A stretch of 34,540 nt of DNA, taken from contig DAOMOP010000017.1 in assembly GCA_035444405.1 (NCBI GenBank), positions 1 through 34,540 of the forward strand. The letters are read 5' to 3'. This DNA comes from DAOMOP01 sp035444405. Its GTDB lineage: Bacteria; Pseudomonadota; Gammaproteobacteria; Burkholderiales; Rhodocyclaceae. The notes below the pieces were generated by a model. It was not told the origin of the DNA. It made no database searches and saw only the letters and a list, made by a program, of their open reading frames with translations. Positions 21,760 to 29,164 of the stretch are shown here, piece after piece. Positions within the stretch are counted from its first letter, which is position 1. The number at the start of each line of letters is the position of its first letter. Both the position numbers and the translations under genes were made by a program.

Positions 21760-22611
21760 CTAGCACAGGCCGGTATCGGCCGGGCGGAAGCAGAAATCCC
21801 CCATCAGGCTGCTGCTTTCCCACGGGATCTGCAGCCGCCGCGTCTCCTGTGCGACGGCGATGCGCACGCGCTTGAACATCTGCTCGACCGGCAATCCGGG
21901 TGTCGCGATGTGGTCGAGCAAATGCCGGGTATAGAGACTGTTGCGGTAATTCTGCCCGTCCATGGCGACCGCCCCCGGGGCGGTGGAAAAGGCCACCAGC
22001 GTGCCCTGCGGGGCCTCCATCGCTGCCAGACCGGATTGCGTGCTGCCGCGGAAGCGGATCAGACGCCCGTCGGCGGTCTTGAACGCTGCGTCCTTGAACG
22101 GATTGTTGCGGCACGCATCGAGGATCAGGATGTTGAGTCCGCCATGAAGGCGACCGAGCTGATCGACGAGCGCGCTCATGTCGGCACTCTTGCGCGAGAT
22201 CTCGTCGTCGCTGCGGATCTCGCTGCCGATCGGGATCAGGTAATTGCGCCCATCGACCTGGACGCCGTGTCCGGCGTAGTAGAACAGGCGAACGTCGCTC
22301 GAGCGCGCCTTCAAGGTGAATCGGCGGATGGCGTCGAGCATCGCGCCGAGGTTCGCATTCTCGATGCGGATGACGTCGAAGCCGAGCCGCTCGAGCGTGT
22401 CCGCCATCGCCCGCGCGTCGTTGACCGGATTGCGCAGCGGCGCGAAATCGTAGTCGGCGTTGCCGATCACCAGCGCAAGACGCCGCCCGTCATGGTCGAG
22501 CGTGTCCGGCGGTGCGGCGCTGGCCATCGATCCGAACAGGCCCAGCAGGCACGCCAGCAAGGCCGTGATGCGCAGCAAGAGCAAGCAAGGGATGCGATTG
22601 AAGCTCGTCAT
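21760..22611 (-). CDS. Secreted caspase-like protein (peptidase C14) in the sigma operon
   Basis: A 283-residue exported protein: signal peptide (about 1-32) and one caspase p20-like domain (about 44-255). The catalytic dyad is H115 (FYYAGHGVQ) and C167 (LDACRNNPF), with LALVIGNADY at the start of the fold. Such proteins are called orthocaspases or metacaspase-like and usually cut after Arg/Lys. The ATG at 22611 has GGAGG 6 nt upstream. It lies 17 bp after the anti-sigma gene and is the third gene of the sigma operon. One reading is that it takes part in processing the anti-sigma factor or an envelope substrate; that is inference. Its transcript ends at a hairpin 40 nt downstream. Confidence 0.9.
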   Translation of the reverse strand: MTSFNRIPCLLLLRITALLACLLGLFGSMASAAPPDTLDHDGRRLALVIGNADYDFAPLRNPVNDARAMADTLERLGFDVIRIENANLGAMLDAIRRFTLKARSSDVRLFYYAGHGVQVDGRNYLIPIGSEIRSDDEISRKSADMSALVDQLGRLHGGLNILILDACRNNPFKDAAFKTADGRLIRFRGSTQSGLAAMEAPQGTLVAFSTAPGAVAMDGQNYRNSLYTRHLLDHIATPGLPVEQMFKRVRIAVAQETRRLQIPWESSSLMGDFCFRPADTGLC

Positions 22612-22628
22612 CGTGCGCCTCCATCGCT

Positions 22629-23303
22629 TCAACGCCCCGGCGACGGGTCGGGGAGCACGGTCACCAGTTCGACAACCGGATCGTCCTCGAGTATCCGCAT
22701 GGCCTCGTCGATGCGCTCGGCCGGGACGTAGATCAGGTAGTTGCCGAGCTGACCGGGGCCGCCCGCGAGCGTGCCGCCGATGCGGACCAGCAGTTCGCGC
22801 ATCTCGCGCTCGCGCGCGTCGGCACTGAAGGCGACCTCGAGCAGCGGTCCGGTGACGATGCGTCCGTCGCCCGACGAACGGAAAGTCGCATACTCCGATT
22901 CAGTCTCCGATTGCTGCACCAGCAGCGTGCCGATCACGCCGGCCTGGATGGCGATGACTGCAGCGGCGGTCGCGAAGGCCGGCATCGGACGAATGCTCTC
23001 GAAGAAGGCCGAAATGCGTGCCCACAAGGACGGCTGTTCGGGCGCGCGGGCGCGCGGGCGTGCGGCGGTGCGCTCGGCGTGAATGCGCTGCATCAGACGG
23101 TCGAGTCCGAGGTCCGGGGCGACGTCCGGCACGGCGGCGCGAGTCTGCGCCTGCAGCGCCTCGGTGAGCCGCAGCTCGGCGTGCAGTTCGGGGTGCGTGG
23201 CGAGCTGCGCTTCGATCCACTGGCGCGATTCGGCTTCGAGCGAGCCGTTCACGTACCACGGCAGGAGTTCCTCGAAGCGCCGGCGAATGTTCTGGTCGAT
23301 CAT
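22629..23303 (-). CDS. Membrane-anchored anti-sigma factor (no zinc motif)
   Basis: A 224-residue protein: a cytosolic N-terminal helical domain (about 1-90) beginning RRRFEELLPWYVNGSLEAES, typical of anti-sigma domains, one membrane segment (about 107-129) and a periplasmic part of about 95 residues. The zinc-binding H-x3-C-x2-C motif of ZAS anti-sigma factors is absent, as the N-terminal domain has no cysteine. The periplasmic region ends LGNYLIYVPAERIDEAMRILEDDPVVELVTVLPDP, an alpha/beta segment of unknown use that could sense a signal. It follows the sigma gene by 19 bp. Together with the sigma factor it forms the usual sigma/anti-sigma pair. Confidence 0.87.
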   Translation of the reverse strand: MIDQNIRRRFEELLPWYVNGSLEAESRQWIEAQLATHPELHAELRLTEALQAQTRAAVPDVAPDLGLDRLMQRIHAERTAARPRARAPEQPSLWARISAFFESIRPMPAFATAAAVIAIQAGVIGTLLVQQSETESEYATFRSSGDGRIVTGPLLEVAFSADAREREMRELLVRIGGTLAGGPGQLGNYLIYVPAERIDEAMRILEDDPVVELVTVLPDPSPGR

Positions 23304-23322
23304 GTTTCAGTTCTCTCGGTGA

Positions 23323-23877
23323 TTATTGCTCGCGCTCGAGCAGCAGGCGCAGGCAGTTCTTGATCTTCTGGCGGGCATGGAACAGACGGGTCTTGACGGT
23401 ATTCTCCGGTGCGCCCTGGATCTCCGCGACCTCCTTGACCGAAAGTCCTTCGTAGAAGACCAGGTGCAGGCATTCGCGGTGGTCGTCACTGAGCTTTCCC
23501 ATGCAATGACGAACTCCTTCGCTGCGCTCCTTCTGCGCCAGCACGTCGAACGCGCTGTCGTCCTCGGAAGGCATCTCCTCATCAAGCTCGTCATGATCCG
23601 GACCTCTCGAGCGCCGGGCGGTCAGGATCTTGTAACGCGCCACGCCCAGCAGCCAGGTGCTGAACTTGGATTCGCCACGAAACCGGTCCGGCCGCTTCCA
23701 TACTTCGTGCATCGTGTCGACCACGATCTCTTCGGCAAGGCCGGGATCGCCCACCCTGTTCAAGGTGAAGGCATAGATCCGCCGGCTGTAGAGCATGTAC
23801 AGCTCGCGGATGGCTGCCTCGCTGCCCTGGCCCACCGCCTTCAACAACTCAAAGACTTTGTTGTTATCGATTTCCAT
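23323..23877 (-). CDS. ECF-type RNA polymerase sigma factor
   Basis: A 184-residue sigma-70-family ECF factor. Region 2 (about 23-90) contains LYMLYSRRIYAFTLNRVGDPGLAEEIVVDTMHEVWKRPDRF and the -10-recognising FSTWLLGVARYKIL; an acidic linker (about 94-110) follows; region 4 (about 126-178) has LSDDHRECLHLVFYEGLSVKEVAEIQGAPENTVKTRLFHARQKI for -35 binding. It heads an operon with an anti-sigma factor and a caspase-like protein. A copy of TTGAACC-N14-TGCGAC lies only 18 nt before its ATG, so the gene is probably autoregulated, and the same motif precedes four other genes in the window. The Shine-Dalgarno sequence is weak (GAACGAG), and the leader would be very short. Confidence 0.94.
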   Translation of the reverse strand: MEIDNNKVFELLKAVGQGSEAAIRELYMLYSRRIYAFTLNRVGDPGLAEEIVVDTMHEVWKRPDRFRGESKFSTWLLGVARYKILTARRSRGPDHDELDEEMPSEDDSAFDVLAQKERSEGVRHCMGKLSDDHRECLHLVFYEGLSVKEVAEIQGAPENTVKTRLFHARQKIKNCLRLLLEREQ

Positions 23878-23895
23878 GAGCGTCTCGTTCCCTAG

Positions 23896-23922
23896 GTCGC
23901 AGTGGATCGCAAACCGGTTCAA
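23896..23922 (-). promoter_or_regulatory. Predicted autoregulatory ECF promoter of the sigma operon
   Basis: Minus strand: TTGAACC (23922-23916), 14-bp spacer, TGCGACCTAGGG from 23901. It is preceded by CGCAAAAAACT, shared with the OmpA-gene promoter. The short distance to the ATG (18 nt) predicts a leader of about 10 nt. Confidence 0.7.
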
Positions 23923-23958
23923 AGTTTTTTGCGTTTCACCCGTCGCCGGAATCCGGCC

Positions 23959-24005
23959 AAAAAAATGCGGCTCGCGGCGAATCGACTTCGTGTTGCGAGC
24001 CGCAT
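23959..24005 (-). terminator. Intrinsic terminator after the large caspase gene
   Basis: On the minus strand an 11-bp perfect stem (23995-24005 with 23965-23975, loop 19 nt) is followed directly by seven Ts (23965-23959). It ends the transcript from the 24.1-26.5 kb gene, 113 nt after its stop, just before the sigma promoter. Confidence 0.82.
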
Positions 24006-24118
24006 GCAGGAAAGCGGCGCGGCGGCCCGGTGTCGTCGGCCGCGCCCTCGCAGGCTGCGCGGGGCGTCCGTGCCGAACGGGGCGAGAGGGCGGGGCAGGG
24101 TAGGCGTGTCGGCCTCCT

Positions 24119-26458
24119 TCACCGCCCGGCCACGAGTTGCACGGGAACGAACAGAAAATCTCCCGACTCGTGTCCGGCAAAGCGCAGCGGTGCGTATTCG
24201 GGGCGCTGGTCGATCTGGAAGCGGCTGGCGCGGTCGAGCACGCGCGCGGCGACTTCGCGATAGACGCGCTGCGCCTCGAGCGCGTCCTCGTTGTTGCGCA
24301 GCACCTCGAGCAGGCTCTTCGCGAACACCGAGTGGTCGCCGCCGCCGCCGTCCATGACCGGTTGCACGCCACCGGAGGTCAGCACGGTACGCACGCGTGC
24401 CTGCACGATCGCCTTGAGCCACTTGACCCGCGCGTCGTCCGACACGCCGGATTCGAGCTGACCGATCGACGAGCGCGTCAGCGTGCCGGCATAGCAGGAG
24501 TCGGCGATCACGAGGGCGTGCTTGACCGACATCGCGTTGAGCAGGTCGGTGATCGACACGTTGGAGATCCAGTTCGCGTCGCTGTTCGGTTCCGCGTCGA
24601 CCGGCAGCCAGTGCCCGCGCAGGTTGGCGCGATCGATCTCGCCGTGGCCGGCGTAGTAGATCAGCAGGTTGTCCTGGTCAGTGAGCTCGCTGCGCAGTTT
24701 GTTCAATGCCGACAACAGCTCGTAGCGCGTCGCGTTGGTCAGCAGCGTGACCTTGAAGCCGTACTTGCTCGCAAGCACGTCGGCGATCGCCTTCGCGTCG
24801 GCCACGGCGGTGTCGAGCCTGGGCAGCAGGGGATAATCCTGATTGCCGATCACCAGCGCGTGATAGCGGCCGAAGTTGATTCCGGTGATGTAGCGCGGCT
24901 GGGTCGGCGACGGGCCGACGTCGACGGCGTCGGGCACGAGCAGGAACTCGAGCTCGGCACGCCTCCCGCGCCGGTCCACGGCGACGAGATTGACCGGCGT
25001 CTGCTCACCCATCAGCGGCACCGCGGTCTTGAACATGCCGAGATCGTTGGTTTTCTGTGCCACGTCATTGACGGTGAAGGACAGCAGACCGGCCGGTGCG
25101 GTGACCTTGCCGACGAGCTCGCGGGTGGCCGTGCGGCCACGCACCTTGACCACTGCGGGGCTGCGGGTCAATACGACCGGCGGGTCGATCAGCTGGATGC
25201 TCGGCGGTGCGATCGCCACTGCATCCGGCGTACCGGGGGTCGCGGCACTCGCCGTCTGCGTGTCGCGTGTCTCGAGCGCCGTCAGGCGTTCCTTGTACTC
25301 GCGCGCCTCGCGCTGCACGCGGACGATCTCGTCGCGCTGACGTGCCAGCTCCTGCTCGCTGAGCTTGAGCTGCGCCTCGAGGCGACGCGTCGCCTCGCTG
25401 TCGGCACGGCCGGCCGCGGTGCGCTGCTGCTCGAGCTCCTGGCGCAGCGCTTGCAGGCGCGCCTGATCCTCGCGCACACGTGCTTCGCGCGCGGCGAGCT
25501 CGGCTTCGCTGTCGGCAAGCTGCGAGCGGGCCTGTGCGAGCTGATCGCGCAGCGATACGGTCTCGGATTCGAGTGCGGCGAGCTGGCGGCGATATTGCTC
25601 GACGGTGGCCGACAACTGGCTCACCTGCCGGTCGCGGGCGGACAGGTCGGCTTCGCGTCCGTGCAGCTGCGCCGTCAGGCGCGCGACCGTCGCGTCGTCG
25701 CCCGCCCCTTCGGCCTTGCGGATCTGCTCTTCGAGGCGGCGCAGCTCGCCCTGGGTGGCGCCGCGTTGCCGTTCGAGCTCGCGTCGCGCATCGTCGAGCT
25801 GTCGCCGGGTCTCTTCGAGCTCGCGGCGCAGCGTGCGGATCTCTGCATCGCGCGCGGCGACATCGACGCCCTCGAGCGCGATCGCCTCGCCCAGCCCGGC
25901 GGCCTTGCGATACAGGCTCAGCGCCGCCGCGGAGTCGCGGGGGACGCCGAGCCCCTTTTCGTACAGGAAGCCGAGATTGATCATCGCGCGCGGGTGTCCC
26001 TGCTCGGCGGCCTTGCGGTACCACGCCGCCGCCTCGGCATGGCGCGGCGGCTCGCCGCCGATGCCGCGCTCGTAGATCTCGCCGACGTAGGTCTGCGCTT
26101 CGCGGTCGCCGCTGTTGGCCAGCGGCAGCCATACCGACAGCGCCGTGGCGAGGTCGGCGCGGTCGTACATGACGTATTCGCCGCCGCGCAGGCCGCACTC
26201 TTCGGCATTGAGCTTGGCCGGGCGGCGTGCGGTCAGATAGGTCATTTTCGTGCCCAGGCGGCGGACCTGCCCGGGCAGCATGCAATCGACCACCAGCAGC
26301 TGATCGACCTGATGCTGGGCGAGTGCGAGCTGCTCGGGGGTGGGGCGTGTGATCTGCGCCGTCGCCGCCGCGGGCCACAGGGCGGCGACGAAGAGGCTCG
26401 CGCAGATCAGGCGCGCAGCGATCGGCGGAGTCCGGAAAGACAAGCGAGGGCGGGACAT
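24119..26458 (-). CDS. Secreted caspase-like protein with Sel1 repeats and long coiled coil
   Basis: A 779-residue exported protein. Signal peptide about 1-34; Sel1-like repeats about 117-190 (AQTYVGEIYERG, AAAWYRKAAEQGHPRAMINLGFLYEKGLGV); a coiled coil about 201-397 rich in Arg, Glu, Gln and Ala; an Ig-like beta segment about 420-508; and a C-terminal caspase domain about 530-775 with H605 (YYAGHGEI) and C655 (IADSCYAGTL). The order repeat-coil-beta-protease suggests an extended envelope protein that holds its protease domain away from a binding surface. AAGG lies 7 nt before the ATG at 26458. It is transcribed alone, upstream of the sigma operon on the same strand, and has its own terminator. 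The TTGAACC motif is not seen upstream of it. Substrate unknown. Confidence 0.9.
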   Translation of the reverse strand: MSRPRLSFRTPPIAARLICASLFVAALWPAAATAQITRPTPEQLALAQHQVDQLLVVDCMLPGQVRRLGTKMTYLTARRPAKLNAEECGLRGGEYVMYDRADLATALSVWLPLANSGDREAQTYVGEIYERGIGGEPPRHAEAAAWYRKAAEQGHPRAMINLGFLYEKGLGVPRDSAAALSLYRKAAGLGEAIALEGVDVAARDAEIRTLRRELEETRRQLDDARRELERQRGATQGELRRLEEQIRKAEGAGDDATVARLTAQLHGREADLSARDRQVSQLSATVEQYRRQLAALESETVSLRDQLAQARSQLADSEAELAAREARVREDQARLQALRQELEQQRTAAGRADSEATRRLEAQLKLSEQELARQRDEIVRVQREAREYKERLTALETRDTQTASAATPGTPDAVAIAPPSIQLIDPPVVLTRSPAVVKVRGRTATRELVGKVTAPAGLLSFTVNDVAQKTNDLGMFKTAVPLMGEQTPVNLVAVDRRGRRAELEFLLVPDAVDVGPSPTQPRYITGINFGRYHALVIGNQDYPLLPRLDTAVADAKAIADVLASKYGFKVTLLTNATRYELLSALNKLRSELTDQDNLLIYYAGHGEIDRANLRGHWLPVDAEPNSDANWISNVSITDLLNAMSVKHALVIADSCYAGTLTRSSIGQLESGVSDDARVKWLKAIVQARVRTVLTSGGVQPVMDGGGGDHSVFAKSLLEVLRNNEDALEAQRVYREVAARVLDRASRFQIDQRPEYAPLRFAGHESGDFLFVPVQLVAGR

Positions 26459-26608
26459 GTGGTTACCTTTTGCTCGCTCGGGCCGGCGCGTGCAGTGCGG
26501 CTGCATTGGCGTCACGCGGTCGGCGTTTCGAGCTGCTGTGATCTCGGATTATTCGGTTGTCGGCTGGCTCCCTGACTTGCATCGGCGATCGTCGTTACCG
26601 TTTGTTTC

Positions 26609-26614
26609 GTTATA
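26609..26614 (-). promoter_or_regulatory. Candidate -10 box upstream of the large caspase gene
   Basis: TATAAC on the minus strand, about 150 nt before the ATG at 26458, in the only gene-free stretch (26459-26703) upstream of it. No clear -35 box. Confidence 0.25.
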
Positions 26615-26703
26615 GCACCGTACATCGGCATTTCGCGGGCGTGCACGGTTGTGCTCGCCCGCCGTCGGCCGGGGCCGGTCATCGGGCCGTGCCGCATTTC
26701 ACA

Positions 26704-27297
26704 TCAGCGCGACTGGCGCAGTGCGGACAAGGCCTCGATCTCCTCCAGGCTCGGATTCGCGCTACGGATCCAGTCGACTTCGACCTCGCGCCGCTCGGGC
26801 TCGTCAGGCGGCGTCCATGCGACGGTCTTGACCGAGTATCCATCGCCGTCGCGCATTCTGACCTGTTCCCAGCGCGGCCCGAAATTCCACACCGCATAGA
26901 ACATGATCTTCGCAGTCACTTCGGCGACGCCGGCCGCGCGCATGGCCTCGTAGAACATGCGATGAACGGCCTCCCACGACTCGGAGCGGTCGATGCAGTA
27001 GTAGTCGTGCACGACCGAGGCGTTGCGATAATGACCATCGAAGGGCCCGCCGATGACCGGCCAGAACGGACGCGGAATCGAGGCCCCATCGACGACCGCG
27101 CCGGCCGGTGCGACCCAGCGCTTGCCATCGGCGTCGACATAGGCGAAATCCTCGAGCAGTCGCATCAGCCGCGGGCTCGGGCCGTCGTCGACCCATTCGG
27201 TCTTGATGCTGCCGTCGAAGCGTCCGTACTCGTCCGCCCAGCAGACGGCGATACTGCCCACCAGCAAAAAGGCGACAAGGCAAGGTTTCACGCTCAT
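26704..27297 (-). CDS. Secreted DUF1353-family protein
   Basis: A 197-residue protein with a signal peptide (1-21, cleavage after CWA) and a DUF1353 domain (about 30-165): FAYVDADGKRWVAPAGAVVDGASIPRPFWPVIGGPFDGHYRNASVVHDYYC, then WEAVHRMFYEAMRAAGV and YAVWNFGPRW. Conserved His/Asp residues (VHDYYC, VHRMFY) suggest a metal or catalytic site, but no activity is known to me. GGAG lies 7 nt before the ATG. The frame stays open upstream to 27540, but the signal peptide fixes the start at 27297. The ECF-type promoter motif at 27521-27547 points toward this gene with a leader of about 215 nt. Confidence 0.88.
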   Translation of the reverse strand: MSVKPCLVAFLLVGSIAVCWADEYGRFDGSIKTEWVDDGPSPRLMRLLEDFAYVDADGKRWVAPAGAVVDGASIPRPFWPVIGGPFDGHYRNASVVHDYYCIDRSESWEAVHRMFYEAMRAAGVAEVTAKIMFYAVWNFGPRWEQVRMRDGDGYSVKTVAWTPPDEPERREVEVDWIRSANPSLEEIEALSALRQSR

Positions 27298-27520
27298 CTT
27301 CCTTCTCCATCGACCGAGTGTTCGCGTGCGCTGCGCCACCGGCGTCTTTCGCCCGGCGCGAATCCGGAGCGGCGTGCGCGCCATCGCGCGCATGTCCGCC
27401 GGGGCGCAGCGCCATCGAAAGGCTGAACCGGCCAAGTGGCGATCGTCAGGCGGGTTCCACCGCAGCGCGGGAACGTCCCGCGCCTCCTCAATTGATATTA
27501 GTCCAGCCCTTTGCCGATGA
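27298..27520 (-). other. Long 5' leader of the DUF1353 gene, with a hairpin
   Basis: No gene is visible here. On the minus strand the leader contains GAGGAGG followed immediately by a perfect 8-bp stem (27465-27472 with 27476-27483, 3-nt loop). A Shine-Dalgarno-like sequence next to a hairpin without a following start codon may be chance or a remnant of a leader peptide. Confidence 0.3.
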
Positions 27521-27547
27521 GTCGCAGGAGGCGCGCTCATGGTTCAA
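27521..27547 (-). promoter_or_regulatory. Predicted ECF sigma promoter upstream of the DUF1353 gene
   Basis: Minus strand: TTGAACC (27547-27541), 14-bp spacer, TGCGACTCATCGG from 27526. It lies 223 nt before the DUF1353 ATG; no other minus-strand gene lies between. Confidence 0.6.
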
Positions 27548-27661
27548 GCCCGTCGCTCGCCGGTGCCGCGGTGGTTCGCAGCGCCTTCGAAGCGGCGCCG
27601 CTGTTGGGCCGGACACTGTTGCGGCGGTGCGACAGCGTACGTCCCGCGCCGGAACAATCGA

Positions 27662-27690
27662 TTGCTTCTCTCGACGATTGGGCTTAAATG
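27662..27690 (+). promoter_or_regulatory. Candidate sigma-70 promoter of the autotransporter gene
   Basis: TTGCTT (27662-27667), a 17-bp spacer and TAAATG (27685-27690), 66 nt before the ATG at 27757. The -10 is a poor match. Confidence 0.3.
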
Positions 27691-27756
27691 ATGACAGAGT
27701 AGCGTTACGCGTCGCCGCATGGTCGTCGTGCTCACTCGCACCCAAGGAGGGAAATC

Positions 27757-29142
27757 ATGAAGGTTCGCACCACAACAAGGCTCCACGCCATTTTCGTCGC
27801 GACCTCGGGCCTGCTCGCCGTACCGGCGGCGCAGGCCGATCTGACCAACGTGCCCGGCATGACGCCGATTCAGGCGCCCACCGCCGAGGCGATCATGGGC
27901 TTCTGCCCGCCGCTCAATTCGCTGGAGCGCACGCTCACCGAGCAGGAAGCGCTGCTCGCGCGCTCATGCACGAAGATGGTGCACACGGCCATCTCGCGAC
28001 AGACCGGGGAGTCCTTGTCGCTGGACATCGGCCTGTCGGACGCGGGTTTGCGAGACCTGCTGCAGGCGGTCGCCGCGGAAGAGATGAATGCACAGAACCG
28101 CACTCGCACGGCGACGACCGATGCTCCGATCGTAGCGCGCCTGTTCGCGCTGCGTCGCAGCGCCGGCGGCGCCGCGCTGGCGGGCTCGAGCTGGGACCTC
28201 AACGGCCGCAGCGTCGCGCTGGCGGACCTGCTGCCGACCGGGAGCCGCGGCGGCGGCGCGAGCGCCGACGGCGGCCTGGGCGGGCCGTGGAGCGTGTTCG
28301 TCAATGGACACTACAACTGGGGCAAGCGCGACGCCTCGCTGCTCGAGAACGAGTTCAAGTTCGACGACTGGGGGTTCGTCGCCGGTGCCGACTACCGATT
28401 CAGCGAAACCACCGTGGCCGGGGCGGCACTGAACTACTCGAAGAGCAAGGCGGATTTCCGCCGCGATCTCGGTGACGTCGAATCGCGCGACCTGGGCCTG
28501 AGCCTGTACGCTTCGTACGCACGCGACAACATGTACGTCGATGGCTTCATCGGCTACTCGCAGGTCGAGTTCGACACCGCACGCCGCATCGTCGCGCCCA
28601 GCACCACCGCGGTGGAGGGCTTCAACTCGACGGCCAAGGGCAGCCCGGACGCCGACCAGATCAGCGCGTCGATCGGCACCGGCTACGACTGGGTGCGCGA
28701 GGACGTGACCGTGACGCCGTTCGCACGGCTCGACTATCTGCACATGAAGGTCGACGCGTTCCGTGAGCGCGAGTCCGTCCATGCGCTCGGGCTCGATGTG
28801 CGCAGCCGTTCGGTCACATCGCTGCAGAGTGCGATCGGCGCCCAGGTGATGAAGGCCGTCAGCCTCGAGTCGGGGGTTCTGACGCCGTACCTCGGCGTCG
28901 AATGGAATCATGAATTCCGCAACGACAGCAGCAACATCGTGGCCAAGTACACGCACGATCCGTTCAACACGTTTTTCGCGATTCCGACCGAGAGCCCCGA
29001 CCGCAACTACTACACGCTGCGCGCCGGCCTGACCAGCGTATATCCGTCGGGCGTGTCGGCGTTCGCCAATGTCGACACGGTGCTCGGCCTGCGCGATACG
29101 CGCAGCACCAGCGTGACCGTCGGCGTCCGCGTGGAGTTCTGA
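27757..29142 (+). CDS. Autotransporter beta-barrel domain protein with short passenger
   Basis: A 461-residue exported outer-membrane protein. Signal peptide 1-27 (AAQA|DLTN); an alpha-helical, Cys-containing segment of about 130 residues (IMGFCPPLNSLER...LARSCTKMVHTAISRQTGESLSLDIGLSDAGLRDLLQAVAAEEMNAQ); a Gly-rich linker (GSRGGGASADGG); then about 290 residues of alternating beta strands ending in VRVEF, the C-terminal aromatic signature of outer-membrane barrels. The barrel matches the autotransporter beta-domain family. The N-terminal part is far shorter than ordinary passengers and has no beta-helix repeats. AAGGAGG lies before the ATG. It is followed 22 bp later by a lipoprotein gene on the same strand. 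The function of the passenger is unknown. Confidence 0.88.
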   Translation: MKVRTTTRLHAIFVATSGLLAVPAAQADLTNVPGMTPIQAPTAEAIMGFCPPLNSLERTLTEQEALLARSCTKMVHTAISRQTGESLSLDIGLSDAGLRDLLQAVAAEEMNAQNRTRTATTDAPIVARLFALRRSAGGAALAGSSWDLNGRSVALADLLPTGSRGGGASADGGLGGPWSVFVNGHYNWGKRDASLLENEFKFDDWGFVAGADYRFSETTVAGAALNYSKSKADFRRDLGDVESRDLGLSLYASYARDNMYVDGFIGYSQVEFDTARRIVAPSTTAVEGFNSTAKGSPDADQISASIGTGYDWVREDVTVTPFARLDYLHMKVDAFRERESVHALGLDVRSRSVTSLQSAIGAQVMKAVSLESGVLTPYLGVEWNHEFRNDSSNIVAKYTHDPFNTFFAIPTESPDRNYYTLRAGLTSVYPSGVSAFANVDTVLGLRDTRSTSVTVGVRVEF

Positions 29143-29164
29143 TCGCGCCGCCGTGCGCGGTGCG

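Noticed and set aside
24137..26575. Plus-strand 812-codon frame opposite the large caspase gene
   Set aside because: The minus strand has a signal peptide, Sel1 repeats and an intact caspase domain; the plus frame shows none.
27298..27540. N-terminal extension of the DUF1353 protein to 27540
   Set aside because: The extension is Arg/Pro-rich, would bury a clear signal peptide and overlap the promoter motif.
27651..27680. GGAAC...CGACG on the plus strand as another ECF promoter for the autotransporter gene
   Set aside because: It does not match the TTGAACC-N14/15-GCGAC pattern of the other five sites, and the spacing is off.
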